A DNA stretch of 64,000 nt from Henriciella barbarensis. GTDB lineage: Bacteria > Pseudomonadota > Alphaproteobacteria > Caulobacterales > Hyphomonadaceae. Location: the NCBI RefSeq assembly GCF_003576345.1, contig NZ_QWGB01000005.1, positions 248,001 through 312,000 of the forward strand. Direction: 5' to 3'. The notes under the pieces are model-generated. The model saw only the letters and a program-made list of their open reading frames with translations. It made no database searches and was not told the DNA's origin. A program made the position numbers and the translations under genes. How positions within the stretch are numbered: the stretch's first letter is position 1; every line of letters starts with the position of its first letter. Positions 52,406-60,678 of the stretch are shown one piece after another.

Positions 52406-52873
52406 TTACGCTAGCGCCTTCACCATGAACACTGAATGGGGGTCTTCCTTATAGTCGCCGAACGGGCCGCAGGTGACGAAACCGTGGCTCTCATAAAGGC
52501 CGCGCGCGGGCTGGAAGGCAGGCTGGCTGCCCGTCTCCAGGTAGATCCGTGAGTAGTAACGCTCATTCGCCGCCGAGAGGATATGGCGCAGCATCGACTT
52601 GCCGAGCCCGCCCCGTCTGAACTGGGCGACCGTGTGCATCGCCTTGATTTCCCCTGACTTTCCGTCAGACAGGCTTTTCAGCGCGCCGCAGCCGACCAGC
52701 TTCTCGCCATCGCGCATTTCCCATACCGTCAGGTCCGGCGCGCGCATTGCGTCGATTTTCAGCGCGTGGGAGCTTTCGGGCGGGCTGGTTTCGAGCATAA
52801 GCGCCTTATGGGCGCCGATAAGGCCCCTGAAATCCTCTGCGTCGAGGTTGGCGGGCGCAATGGAAATACTCAT
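52406..52873 (-). CDS. GNAT N-acetyltransferase
   Basis: A 155-residue acetyltransferase: WEMRDGEKLVGCGALKSL, GEIKAMHTVAQFRRGGLGKSML (acetyl-CoA loop RRGGLG), IYLETGSQPAFQPARGLYESHGF and the end FGDYKEDPHSVFM. This resembles the YsnE/PA-type GNAT group. Substrate unknown. Start ATG 52873; a longer frame to 53167 reads antisense to the lipoprotein gene and is rejected. Confidence 0.87.
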   Translation of the reverse strand: MSISIAPANLDAEDFRGLIGAHKALMLETSPPESSHALKIDAMRAPDLTVWEMRDGEKLVGCGALKSLSDGKSGEIKAMHTVAQFRRGGLGKSMLRHILSAANERYYSRIYLETGSQPAFQPARGLYESHGFVTCGPFGDYKEDPHSVFMVKALA

Positions 52874-52974
52874 CTCGGAGAGGAGAAATGCCGCGCGGCG
52901 CGGTGTCTTGCAAGCCATAATCCTGTGACATCTCCCATGAGTGGGGCGACTTGCAACGAAAGCGGAAAACCTCA

Positions 52975-53244
52975 ATGCTGGCGGGTATGGCAACCCTATC
53001 CCGACCCGCGAAAACACTCGCCCTCCTCCTAACCGCCGCGGCCCTCGCCGCCTGTGTCGGTCCGCGAAAAGAAGCCGTCCCCTATATGTCGAGCGAAGGC
53101 GTCGCGAATGCCGCCTACACCGCGACCTATAATGGAAACGCCTCTGCCAGCGGCAAATCGCGCGCAAAGCCAGCCGCGGAAATCGAAGGGACCGGCAAGC
53201 CGGAAACGCCAGTCGATGACATCGCCGAGGTCAGCGAACGCTAG
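52975..53244 (+). CDS. Small lipoprotein
   Basis: An 89-residue protein with signal peptide and lipobox LAAC (Cys27 from ATG 52975; ATG 52987 is an alternative start). The rest is Ala/Lys/Glu-rich and low complexity (NAAYTATYNGNASASGKSRAK), without a recognisable domain. Probably anchored to the envelope; function unknown. Confidence 0.65.
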   Translation: MLAGMATLSRPAKTLALLLTAAALAACVGPRKEAVPYMSSEGVANAAYTATYNGNASASGKSRAKPAAEIEGTGKPETPVDDIAEVSER

Positions 53245-53351
53245 GTTTCCAGGGCTCCGCGACGGACCTGAATTTGCGTTCATGTCACAGTCAGGCGGGG
53301 CTTGTTAGTCTGAACCCAGACTGACTGAAACCGACACGTACTGGAGACATC

Positions 53352-54239
53352 ATGTCCCGTTCCTTCCGCCGCGCTGGCTTGCTGCTTGGCCTTGTTTCTG
53401 CAGGCTTTCTGGCAACGGCCTGCACCACTTATGACGCCTATGGCTATTATGATGACGGCTATTACAGCGATGGCTCCTACGGCGATGGTTATTATGACAG
53501 CGGCTATGGAACGGGCTATCTGAATGATGGGCATTACGGCGCCGGCTATTATGGCGACGGCTACTATTATTCCGGCAATTCCGTCGTCTACTCGCAATAC
53601 GTCTATTATCCGACCCGCACTGGCTGGCTGAACCGTCACAACAAGAATTACCGCCACCGCGACGCCCGGCCCTCTCAGCGCGGTTATCGCGGTCAGGATG
53701 GCCGGCGCGGTACGCCACCTCGCTATCGCGATCAGCGTTCGGATAATACCCGCAATCAGCGTCCGGACCGCCCGCGCTATAATCGCGACCGTGGACGGGA
53801 TGGCGATCGTAGCCGGGACCGGGATAGAGACAGAAACCACGACCGCTCTAATAATCGCGATCAGCGCCGGGACGGCTGGACTGCAAACCGGGATCGCAAC
53901 CGCGATAATCGAGCTAATCGCCGCGCCAATCGCGGCGAACAGTCCGGCACGCAGTATCAGCGCGGCTCCGGAAACCGCGATGTCAGGGACCGGGGAAACA
54001 GATCGCGCAGCAATCGCGGGCAGCAGGGCGCGAACGCGAACAATAACCGCCAACAGGCCCGGGAGGCTGCCCAGCAGGCGCGCCAGGAACGACGCGTATC
54101 GCGCCGGGAAGCCCTGCAGGAACGTGACCGCGCCCGGCGGGCGCGGAACAACAATAATCAGTCAGATGACCAGCTGCGCGGCGGCCGCCCCGAGCCAATC
54201 AGCCGGCGCGACCGCGATCGCGGCGTCGTCAGACAGTAA
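53352..54239 (+). CDS. Low-complexity lipoprotein: Tyr/Gly-rich then Arg/Asp-rich
   Basis: A 295-residue protein with signal peptide and lipobox ATAC (Cys24). Residues 27-85 are Tyr/Gly/Asp repeats (YGYYDDGYYSDGSYGDGYY style). From about 100 to the end it is Arg/Asp/Asn/Gln-rich (RDRDRDRNHDRSNNRDQRRDG style), strongly charged and surely disordered. The DNA shows many GATCGCGAT-like words. Probably a surface or periplasmic polyampholyte. The last 11 bases overlap engB tail to tail. Confidence 0.8.
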   Translation: MSRSFRRAGLLLGLVSAGFLATACTTYDAYGYYDDGYYSDGSYGDGYYDSGYGTGYLNDGHYGAGYYGDGYYYSGNSVVYSQYVYYPTRTGWLNRHNKNYRHRDARPSQRGYRGQDGRRGTPPRYRDQRSDNTRNQRPDRPRYNRDRGRDGDRSRDRDRDRNHDRSNNRDQRRDGWTANRDRNRDNRANRRANRGEQSGTQYQRGSGNRDVRDRGNRSRSNRGQQGANANNNRQQAREAAQQARQERRVSRREALQERDRARRARNNNNQSDDQLRGGRPEPISRRDRDRGVVRQ

Positions 54240-54873
54240 GCTGGTAGATCTCTGCGCGAAGCTCAGGCAGGCCTCCGCCCTTCTCGGCTGAGGTCAGCCG
54301 GATGACAGGGTGAGCTGCAGGGCGCTTCCTGAGCGCTTCGGCCACCTTGGCGCGAACTGCTTCGGCCTCGGTTTTCTTGACCTTGTCGCCCTTCGTCAGG
54401 ACGATCTGATAGGTCACGGCCGCTGAATCCAGCATGTCCATGACCTCATGGTCGGTGTCCATCAGACCACGCCGTGAATCAACGAGTAGAAAGACCCGGC
54501 GAAGGTTCACCCGGCCGCGCAGATAGCGAAGCGTCAGGCGCTGCCATTCCTGTGCCTGCGTGCGGGAAACCCTTGCATAGCCGAAGCCCGGGAGGTCAAC
54601 GAGCCAGAGACGGCCTTCGCCGAGATCGAAATAGTTCAGCTCTCGTGTGCGGCCGGGTTCTGACGAGGCGCGCGCGAGGTTCTTGCGCCAGAGCAGCGCA
54701 TTGATCAGGCTGGACTTGCCGACATTGGAACGCCCGGCAAAGGCAATCTCTGGCCGGTCAGCCTCGGGCAGCTGAGTGAGCGCGGCTGCACCGAGCAGGA
54801 ATGTGCACGGGCCCGAGCAAAGCACCCGCCCAGCTTCAATCGTCTCTTCGTCGAATTCTGGCGCGTCGCTCAC
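54229..54873 (-). CDS. engB: Ribosome biogenesis GTPase EngB/YsxC
   Basis: A 214-residue GTPase: EIAFAGRSNVGKSSLINALL (G1), LVDLPGFGYARVS (G3) and VLTKGDKVKK (G4), with TREL as switch residues (SEPGRTRELNYFD). Needed for 50S assembly. Starts with GTG 54873, with AAGGAAG just upstream, and overlaps yidC by four bases. Part of rpmH-rnpA-yidC-engB. Confidence 0.95.
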   Translation of the reverse strand: MSDAPEFDEETIEAGRVLCSGPCTFLLGAAALTQLPEADRPEIAFAGRSNVGKSSLINALLWRKNLARASSEPGRTRELNYFDLGEGRLWLVDLPGFGYARVSRTQAQEWQRLTLRYLRGRVNLRRVFLLVDSRRGLMDTDHEVMDMLDSAAVTYQIVLTKGDKVKKTEAEAVRAKVAEALRKRPAAHPVIRLTSAEKGGGLPELRAEIYQLTV

Positions 54874-56705
54874 ACATCTTCCTTTTTACGGCCGAGCAGA
54901 CGGCCAATCAGCTTGTCGAGCTCGGTTTCCACGCCGTTCCGGCGCATGATGAAGTATTGCTGGACGAGGGACAGGACGTTCGACCAGACCCAGTAGAGCA
55001 CCAGACCGGCGGCAAAGCCCGCGAATACGAACATGAAGATGAGCGGCAGGAAGCGCATGATCATCTTCTGGGTCGGATCGGTTGGCGGCGGCGAAAGCGC
55101 CTGGATGCCCGACATGGTGACACCATAGAGGATCGGAAGGACACCAATGCCGATGACAAGGCCGATAATCGGAATGGCTTTTACGTCAGCCGCTGCCCAT
55201 GGGAGCAGACCGAAAAGGTTACCGATTGCGGTCGGGTCAGGCGCTGAAAGGTCATTGATGTACAGGAAGGATGCGTGACGCATCTCAATGGTGACGAAGA
55301 GCACTTTATACAGCGCGAAGAAGACCGGGATTGTCAGGAGGATAGGGATACAGCCCGCAATCGGATTGGCTTTTTCACGCTGATAAAGCTTCATCACTTC
55401 CTGCTGGCGGCGCTGCGGATCCTCTTTGAAGCGCTCCTGGATTTCCTTCATCGGCTCGGCGAGCTTCTTCATCTTCGCCATCGACTTGTAGGACTGGTTA
55501 TACAACGGCACGAGCGGAAGGCGGACGAGAACCGTCAGCGCCAGAATCGCCAGACCGAAAGTGCCGACCATGCCTTCAAGCCAGCGCAGCAGCGAGAAGA
55601 GCGGCTTCGTGATGTAGTAGAGGATGTTGCCCCAGTCGATCGCGTCATCGAAACGCGGCACGCCGCCCTCCTGATAGGCGTCCAGGACAGCGAGTTCCTT
55701 GGCGCCTGCGAAGATGCGGTTTTCAGAGGTGACCGTCTCGCCCGGCTCGATGACCCGCGCGGCGCTTGCAACGGTCAGCTGCATGACTGGGCCGCTTTCG
55801 CGGGACAGTCGCTCATAGCGGCCAGCAAATTCATATTCCTGCTGCGGAATGAGGGTCGTCATCCAGTATTTGTCGGTGAAGCCGAGCCAGCCACCTTCCG
55901 AAGCACGACGCACGCCGAGGTCATCGGAATCCTTCAGGCCCTTGCCCTTGTCCAAATTCTTGTAGTTGCGCCAGGTGAGGTTGTTATCGAACACGCCGAT
56001 CAGGCCCATATGCGCCATGCCGCCCGTGTTGGAGCTGCCCGGGTCGGTGGTTTCGAGGAATTCCTTCCACTGTCCCTGACGGCGAATGGAGCCGAGGGGA
56101 GCCAGCGTGCGCGCTTCCGACCCGGTATTCGTCAGGCGGTCGCTATAGGTGAACATGTAATTCTCGTCGACGCTGATCGTGCGTTCGATTGAAACGCCGT
56201 TGCCTTCATAGGTCAGCGTGACCGGATTATCGGTGGAGAGGGTCGGATTGCCCTGAACCTGCCATTCGGTGGCAGGGCCGGTGACCGGCTGGTTGCCATC
56301 AAACCAGTACCAGCTGGCGAAATAGCCATGGTCGAAATTTGTCGGTCGCAGAAGGCGCAGTTCATTGACCCGCTCGACTGTCGTATAATGATCCTTCAGC
56401 TGCAGGTCATCGAGGATCGCGCCGCGCAGGCGGATCGAGCCATCGACGCGTGCGGCGTCCAGGGTCAGACGCGTATTCGCGCTGAGGGCGTCTTCGACGG
56501 ACTCAGCTGCGGCGACCGGTTCGATTGTGTCGCCTGCCTGCGGAACACCGGTCTCACGTTCGGCTTCTGCCTGTTCCTGCGCTTCCAGCCGCGCTTCTTC
56601 CTGCGGCTGCAGGACGAAGGTCTGATAGCCAAAGACGAAAACCAGCATCAGCACGATCGCGATGATGAAATTGCGCTGGTCCTGCGGGTCCATACCCTGG
56701 TTCAT
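54870..56705 (-). CDS. yidC: Membrane protein insertase YidC
   Basis: A 611-residue insertase: N-terminal membrane anchor (NFIIAIVLMLVFVFGYQTFV), large periplasmic domain (to about 370), and the Oxa1-type core with LRWLEGMVGTFGLAILALTVLVRLPLVPLYNQSYKSMAKMKKLAEPMKEIQERF (key positively charged and KM motifs), LFGLLPWAA and later helices. It inserts proteins into the inner membrane with SecYEG. Downstream of rnpA. Confidence 0.97.
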   Translation of the reverse strand: MNQGMDPQDQRNFIIAIVLMLVFVFGYQTFVLQPQEEARLEAQEQAEAERETGVPQAGDTIEPVAAAESVEDALSANTRLTLDAARVDGSIRLRGAILDDLQLKDHYTTVERVNELRLLRPTNFDHGYFASWYWFDGNQPVTGPATEWQVQGNPTLSTDNPVTLTYEGNGVSIERTISVDENYMFTYSDRLTNTGSEARTLAPLGSIRRQGQWKEFLETTDPGSSNTGGMAHMGLIGVFDNNLTWRNYKNLDKGKGLKDSDDLGVRRASEGGWLGFTDKYWMTTLIPQQEYEFAGRYERLSRESGPVMQLTVASAARVIEPGETVTSENRIFAGAKELAVLDAYQEGGVPRFDDAIDWGNILYYITKPLFSLLRWLEGMVGTFGLAILALTVLVRLPLVPLYNQSYKSMAKMKKLAEPMKEIQERFKEDPQRRQQEVMKLYQREKANPIAGCIPILLTIPVFFALYKVLFVTIEMRHASFLYINDLSAPDPTAIGNLFGLLPWAAADVKAIPIIGLVIGIGVLPILYGVTMSGIQALSPPPTDPTQKMIMRFLPLIFMFVFAGFAAGLVLYWVWSNVLSLVQQYFIMRRNGVETELDKLIGRLLGRKKEDV

Positions 56706-56746
56706 GTCGTTAAAATCCGCCGGTATTCCATGATAACAAAGAGGGG

Positions 56747-57139
56747 TCAGGCCGGGCCCGACCCCGCATTCAAGGCTGCGCGGAGGCTTATCAGCGCGCT
56801 TTCCATATCGTCAAGCAAACGCTGCCAGCCAATCTCAGCGGTATCCATGCGCGCAATGAAGACATAGTCGGTACGTGGGACACCATGGCGCGGCAGAAGT
56901 TCGCGCGCGGCAGACCGAAGCCTTCGCTTGGCACGGTTTCGCACCACGGCATTCCCGATCTTCTTTGTCGCAGTGAAACCTTCGCCGACCGTGTCTTTTT
57001 CGGCCCGCGCGCCAGTGCGCTGGCGGGCCTGAATGACGAGGCTCTTGCGGCGCTCGCTTAGCCCTCCGCGCACAAACAGAAACTGAGGCCGAACGGTGAG
57101 CCGCTCGACCTCAGCAAATGTGTCTTCGACTGTCGTCAT
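56747..57139 (-). CDS. rnpA: Ribonuclease P protein component
   Basis: A 130-residue basic protein with FVRGGLSERRKS, GFTATKKIGNAVVRNRAKRRLRSAARELLP (the RNR signature N..RNR.KR) and DYVFIARMDTA. It pairs with RNase P RNA, whose gene is not in the window. ATG 57139 gives the proper N-terminus. Lies 38 bases after rpmH. Confidence 0.95.
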   Translation of the reverse strand: MTTVEDTFAEVERLTVRPQFLFVRGGLSERRKSLVIQARQRTGARAEKDTVGEGFTATKKIGNAVVRNRAKRRLRSAARELLPRHGVPRTDYVFIARMDTAEIGWQRLLDDMESALISLRAALNAGSGPA

Positions 57140-57177
57140 GGGCAGCGCTCCAGACGCCGGAGCGGCGCAGGCAGCCT

Positions 57178-57312
57178 TTAGGCTGACAGACGCTTGCGGC
57201 CCTTGGAGCGGCGGCGCGCAAGCACCTTGCGACCGTTCTTGGTGGCCATGCGTGACCGGAAACCGTGACGGCGGGCGCGCTTTAGACGCGAAGGCTGGAA
57301 AGTACGTTTCAT
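57178..57312 (-). CDS. rpmH: 50S ribosomal protein L34
   Basis: The 44-residue protein begins [18 protein letters not shown] and ends [18 protein letters not shown], the highly conserved L34 sequence. First gene of the rpmH-rnpA-yidC-engB run. A sigma70-like promoter lies about 47 bases upstream. Confidence 0.98.
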   Translation of the reverse strand: MKRTFQPSRLKRARRHGFRSRMATKNGRKVLARRRSKGRKRLSA

Positions 57313-57358
57313 GGGCGTCGAGCCTCAATCAAGTGTTGACCGAATTCGGAAACCGCGG

Positions 57359-57387
57359 CTGATACAGGCTGCATACGGGTAGGTCAA
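57359..57387 (-). promoter_or_regulatory. Sigma70-like promoter for rpmH
   Basis: On the minus strand TTGACC (57382-57387) and TATCAG (57359-57364) are 17 bases apart, close to the -35 and -10 consensus. The start site would be near 57352, giving a leader of about 40 nt. Confidence 0.6.
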
Positions 57388-57531
57388 GGCTACCTACCCA
57401 GTCTTTCCAGCCCTTTTACTGCCGCGCGTGGCGGGCTTCTATCCTGTCGCCGGGACACTTCACGCCTGTGTGAAGCGTTGGGACTGGAGTGTGACGTGTC
57501 AGTCGCCAATAGGAACTCTATATGCCCGGTT

Positions 57532-58320
57532 ATGAAACTTGCAGTCCATACATTTTCCCGCATAGCTGCGGTCCTGACAGGGGTGGCCGTCGCCATGACA
57601 TCTTTTACCGCGTCCGCGCAGGACGCTATTTCCCATGAAAGCTGGGGTGACATCCTGAAAGTCTATGTTGCCCCCGGCCCTGGCGGGGTAAATCTGGTCG
57701 ACTATGGCGCGCTCGAGGCCAATGCCGCAGACCGCGAAAAGCTGGATGCCTATATCGCCCAGTTCGATGGCGCCGATATCGCCGCAATGGAGCGCGATGC
57801 GCAATTTGCAGCCTGGTCCAACCTCTATAATGCGGTGACTGTCCGCTACATCGTCGAGAAATATCCGACGGACACGATCAAGCCCTGGTATTCGACCGGG
57901 CCATGGAAAAGCATCAAGGTCCGCGCAGGCGATGAGCTTATATCCCTCCACGGCATCGAGCATGATGTGCTGCGCAAGCAGTGGAGTGATGACCCGCGCC
58001 TGCACTATGCCATCAATTGCGCGTCCTATAGCTGCCCGGACCTTCGCACGAAGCCATGGGTCGCCGAGACGCTGGATGCAGACCTCGATGACGCCGCCCG
58101 CGCCTATGTGAACCATCCGCGCGGCGTGCGCGTGGATGGCGACAGCATCGATGTCTCATCCATCTATAAGTGGTTCGAGGACGATTTCGGCGGTTCTGAA
58201 GAGGCCGTCATCGACCATCTCCTCCAATATGCCGATGCCGATCTTGCAGAACAGATAGCCACGCGGCGGAAGATCGACGACTATAATTATGATTGGTCAC
58301 TCAATGATACGGCGAAATAG
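57532..58320 (+). CDS. DUF547 domain protein, secreted
   Basis: A 262-residue protein with a Sec signal peptide (FSRIAAVLTGVAVAMTSFTASAQ) and a DUF547 domain: WSNLYNAVTVRYIVEKYP, LHGIEHDVLR and HYAINCASYSCPDLR. DUF547 has a papain-like-related helical fold in some analyses and unknown activity. The ATG at 57532 gives the signal peptide directly. Confidence 0.88.
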   Translation: MKLAVHTFSRIAAVLTGVAVAMTSFTASAQDAISHESWGDILKVYVAPGPGGVNLVDYGALEANAADREKLDAYIAQFDGADIAAMERDAQFAAWSNLYNAVTVRYIVEKYPTDTIKPWYSTGPWKSIKVRAGDELISLHGIEHDVLRKQWSDDPRLHYAINCASYSCPDLRTKPWVAETLDADLDDAARAYVNHPRGVRVDGDSIDVSSIYKWFEDDFGGSEEAVIDHLLQYADADLAEQIATRRKIDDYNYDWSLNDTAK

Positions 58321-58360
58321 AGCCACTTCCCTCCTACAGTTCAGCTGAAAGCCCACCGAT

Positions 58361-59107
58361 ATGTCTGAAGACACAGCCAAGACCGGGACGTCTATCTGGA
58401 TCCGCCTTTGGCCGGTCTATGTGATCGCCGCCGGCCTGATCGCCGCATGGGCTTTTGGTCTGTTCGACTATCTCTCGATCGAGACGCTACAACGCCAAAA
58501 CGCCGCCATGCAGGCTTTCGTGGACGAGAATATCGTGCTCGCCGTGGCGGCCTACATTGCGATTTATGCGCTGGCCACGGCATTCATGCTGCCGGGGGCG
58601 CTCTGGATCACGATTGCGGGCGGGCTGCTCTTCGGCCTGTTCGGCGGGAGCGCTGCCACGGTTGTTGGCGCGACACTGGGCGCGAGCGCGCTGTTCCTCG
58701 CTGCCAAGACATCGATCGGCAAAACCTTGCAGGAGAAAGCTGGCGGCTTTGTCAAACGGATGGAGAAGGGCTTTCAGGAGGACGCGCTCTCCTACATGTT
58801 TGCTTTGCGCCTTCTACCGCTTGTACCGTTTCCCGTCGCCAATATCGCCCCGGCCCTGCTGGGCGCGAAATTTAGGGACTATGTCCTCACCACGGCGCTC
58901 GGCATTGTCCCCGGCGTGATTGCATATACGTGGATCGGGGCGAGCCTTGGCGCGACGTTCGACAAAGGCGAGACCAATTCGCTGCTGGATGCGGTGGCTA
59001 ATTTCGCACCAGCCTTCCTGGCGCTGGCCGTCGTTGCCCTGCTGCCAGTCGCATACAAGAAGATTTTCCGCCGCAAGGCGGCCCAGATTGAGGAAGCTGC
59101 CCAATGA
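58361..59107 (+). CDS. TVP38/TMEM64 family membrane protein
   Basis: A 248-residue protein with about six membrane segments and the family core FMLPGALWITIAGGLLFGLFGGSAATVVGATLGASALFLAAK, then RLLPLVPFPVANIAPALLGAKF (key FP and GA positions). Possibly a lipid or small-molecule transporter. Overlaps the next gene by four bases (ATGA), and TVP38 proteins are often linked to such flavoproteins. Confidence 0.9.
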   Translation: MSEDTAKTGTSIWIRLWPVYVIAAGLIAAWAFGLFDYLSIETLQRQNAAMQAFVDENIVLAVAAYIAIYALATAFMLPGALWITIAGGLLFGLFGGSAATVVGATLGASALFLAAKTSIGKTLQEKAGGFVKRMEKGFQEDALSYMFALRLLPLVPFPVANIAPALLGAKFRDYVLTTALGIVPGVIAYTWIGASLGATFDKGETNSLLDAVANFAPAFLALAVVALLPVAYKKIFRRKAAQIEEAAQ

Positions 59108-60639
59108 ATGATGACGCGACCGCAAAGCAGAATGCCCGCGCGCCGATTCCGGGCGAGCAGGATCCTGACAAGGTGAACACCGAACCGGCCCCCCATTCGG
59201 TTGGCGCTGCCCCCCATCGTAACCTGAAGGCCGACCTGGTCGTTATCGGTGCGGGTTCTGGCGGCCTGTCAGCGGCGGCAGGGGCCGCGATGCTCGGCCT
59301 GAAGGTCATCCTGTTCGAGAAGGGCGAGATGGGCGGGGACTGCCTCAACTCAGGCTGTGTGCCGTCAAAGGCGCTGATCTCTGCAGCCAAATATGCGGCG
59401 GCCGCGCGCGAAGGCATCGATTACGGCATCGTGACAGGTACACCGGTGACCGACTGGCCTAAAGTTCAGGCGCACATCCGCTCCGCCATCGATACGATTG
59501 CGCCCGTCGACAGTCAGGAGCGGTTCGAGGGCCTCGGTGTGACCGTCATCCGCGAACATGCCAAGTTTTCAGGTCCAAATACGATCAACTCGCCCAGCGC
59601 GACCGTGAAGGCGCGCCGGATCGTCATCGCCACCGGCTCCCGCGCCTTTATCCCGCCCGTGCCGGGCCTTGCGACCGTCAACTATCTCACCAATGAGTCC
59701 ATCTTCGACATCGACAAACTCCCGCTCCACCTGATCATTCTTGGTGGCGGGCCGATCGGCATGGAAATGGCGCAGGCTTTCCGCCGCCTTGGCTCAGAGG
59801 TCACCGTGGTTGAAATGAGCCGTGTGCTTGCCTCATCCGATGAAGACCATGCCAAGGTCGCAGCTGATACACTGCGGGATGAAGGCGTGACGCTGCTCGA
59901 GGGTCATGAAGCCGCCAGCGTCAGCGAAAGCGACGGTACGATTGTGCTCGAGGCAGAAGGCCCGGACGGCAAGAAAATCCTGCGCGGCAGCCACCTTCTC
60001 GTTGCGGCGGGGCGCCAGCCTGTGCTCGACGGTCTCGATCTTGAAGCCGGCGATGTCGAGTATGACAAACGCGGCATCAAGGTCAGCCAGAAGCTGCGCT
60101 CGATCTCCAACAAGCGGGTCTGGGCGCTGGGGGATGTGGCCGGGTTCGGTCAGTTCACCCACCTCGCCGGCTGGCACGCGTCCGTGCTGGTACGCCGGGC
60201 CTTCTTCAAGCAGCGCTCTCGCGCTGACAGCCTGCCATTGCCAGCCGTCACCTATACCTCACCGGAAGTCGCACAGGTCGGGATGACCGAAGCGGCCGCG
60301 CGTGATGAATATGGCGAAAAGGTCGAAACGTCGGTGTTTGCCTTCAATGAGAATGACCGTGCTATCGCCGAGGGCAAGACCAAGGGCGAATGCAAGCTCG
60401 TCATCCACAAGGGCAAGCTCGTCGGCGCATCGATTGTGGGCGAAGGCGCGGGCGACATCATCCAGCTCTTTGGCTATGCGATGTCGAACGGCATGAAGCT
60501 CACGTCGCTGACCAATTTTATTTCGCCTTACCCGACACGGACAGAGGTGGTGAAGCGGGCGGCGAGCGCGCATTTCTCCGGCGCGGTGTTCGGGCGGCCA
60601 GCGCGCCTTCTTGTCAACTTGCTTCAACGCATCGCCTAG
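59104..60639 (+). CDS. Pyridine nucleotide-disulfide oxidoreductase, mercuric-reductase-like
   Basis: A 511-residue flavoprotein: VVIGAGSGGLSAA (FAD), GGDCLNSGCVPSKAL with redox Cys80/Cys85, IILGGGPIGMEMA (NAD), and VWALGDVAGFGQFTHLA. The C-terminal active-site segment reads ISPYPTRTE, with Tyr where lipoamide dehydrogenases have His, as in MerA-like enzymes. No MerR, MerT or MerP gene is near, so mercury reduction is doubtful. About 40 extra residues precede the FAD site. Confidence 0.9.
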   Translation: MNDDATAKQNARAPIPGEQDPDKVNTEPAPHSVGAAPHRNLKADLVVIGAGSGGLSAAAGAAMLGLKVILFEKGEMGGDCLNSGCVPSKALISAAKYAAAAREGIDYGIVTGTPVTDWPKVQAHIRSAIDTIAPVDSQERFEGLGVTVIREHAKFSGPNTINSPSATVKARRIVIATGSRAFIPPVPGLATVNYLTNESIFDIDKLPLHLIILGGGPIGMEMAQAFRRLGSEVTVVEMSRVLASSDEDHAKVAADTLRDEGVTLLEGHEAASVSESDGTIVLEAEGPDGKKILRGSHLLVAAGRQPVLDGLDLEAGDVEYDKRGIKVSQKLRSISNKRVWALGDVAGFGQFTHLAGWHASVLVRRAFFKQRSRADSLPLPAVTYTSPEVAQVGMTEAAARDEYGEKVETSVFAFNENDRAIAEGKTKGECKLVIHKGKLVGASIVGEGAGDIIQLFGYAMSNGMKLTSLTNFISPYPTRTEVVKRAASAHFSGAVFGRPARLLVNLLQRIA

Positions 60640-60678
60640 CTTACTTGCCTGCGCGTGCCGTTACGTAATCCTGATGAG

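Noticed and set aside
53280-54053. 257-codon minus-strand frame rich in Ile/Val/Ala
   Set aside because: It looks like a membrane protein only because it is the complement of the Arg/Asp/Asn-rich lipoprotein codons.
55275-56192. 305-codon open frame on the plus strand
   Set aside because: Antisense to yidC.
57313-57531. Chromosome replication origin near rpmH
   Set aside because: No cluster of DnaA boxes or dnaA/dnaN gene is visible; the region contains only promoter signals and small hairpins.
59104-60639. True mercuric reductase (merA)
   Set aside because: No MerR, MerT, MerP or N-terminal HMA domain, and the C-terminal vicinal Cys pair of MerA is absent.
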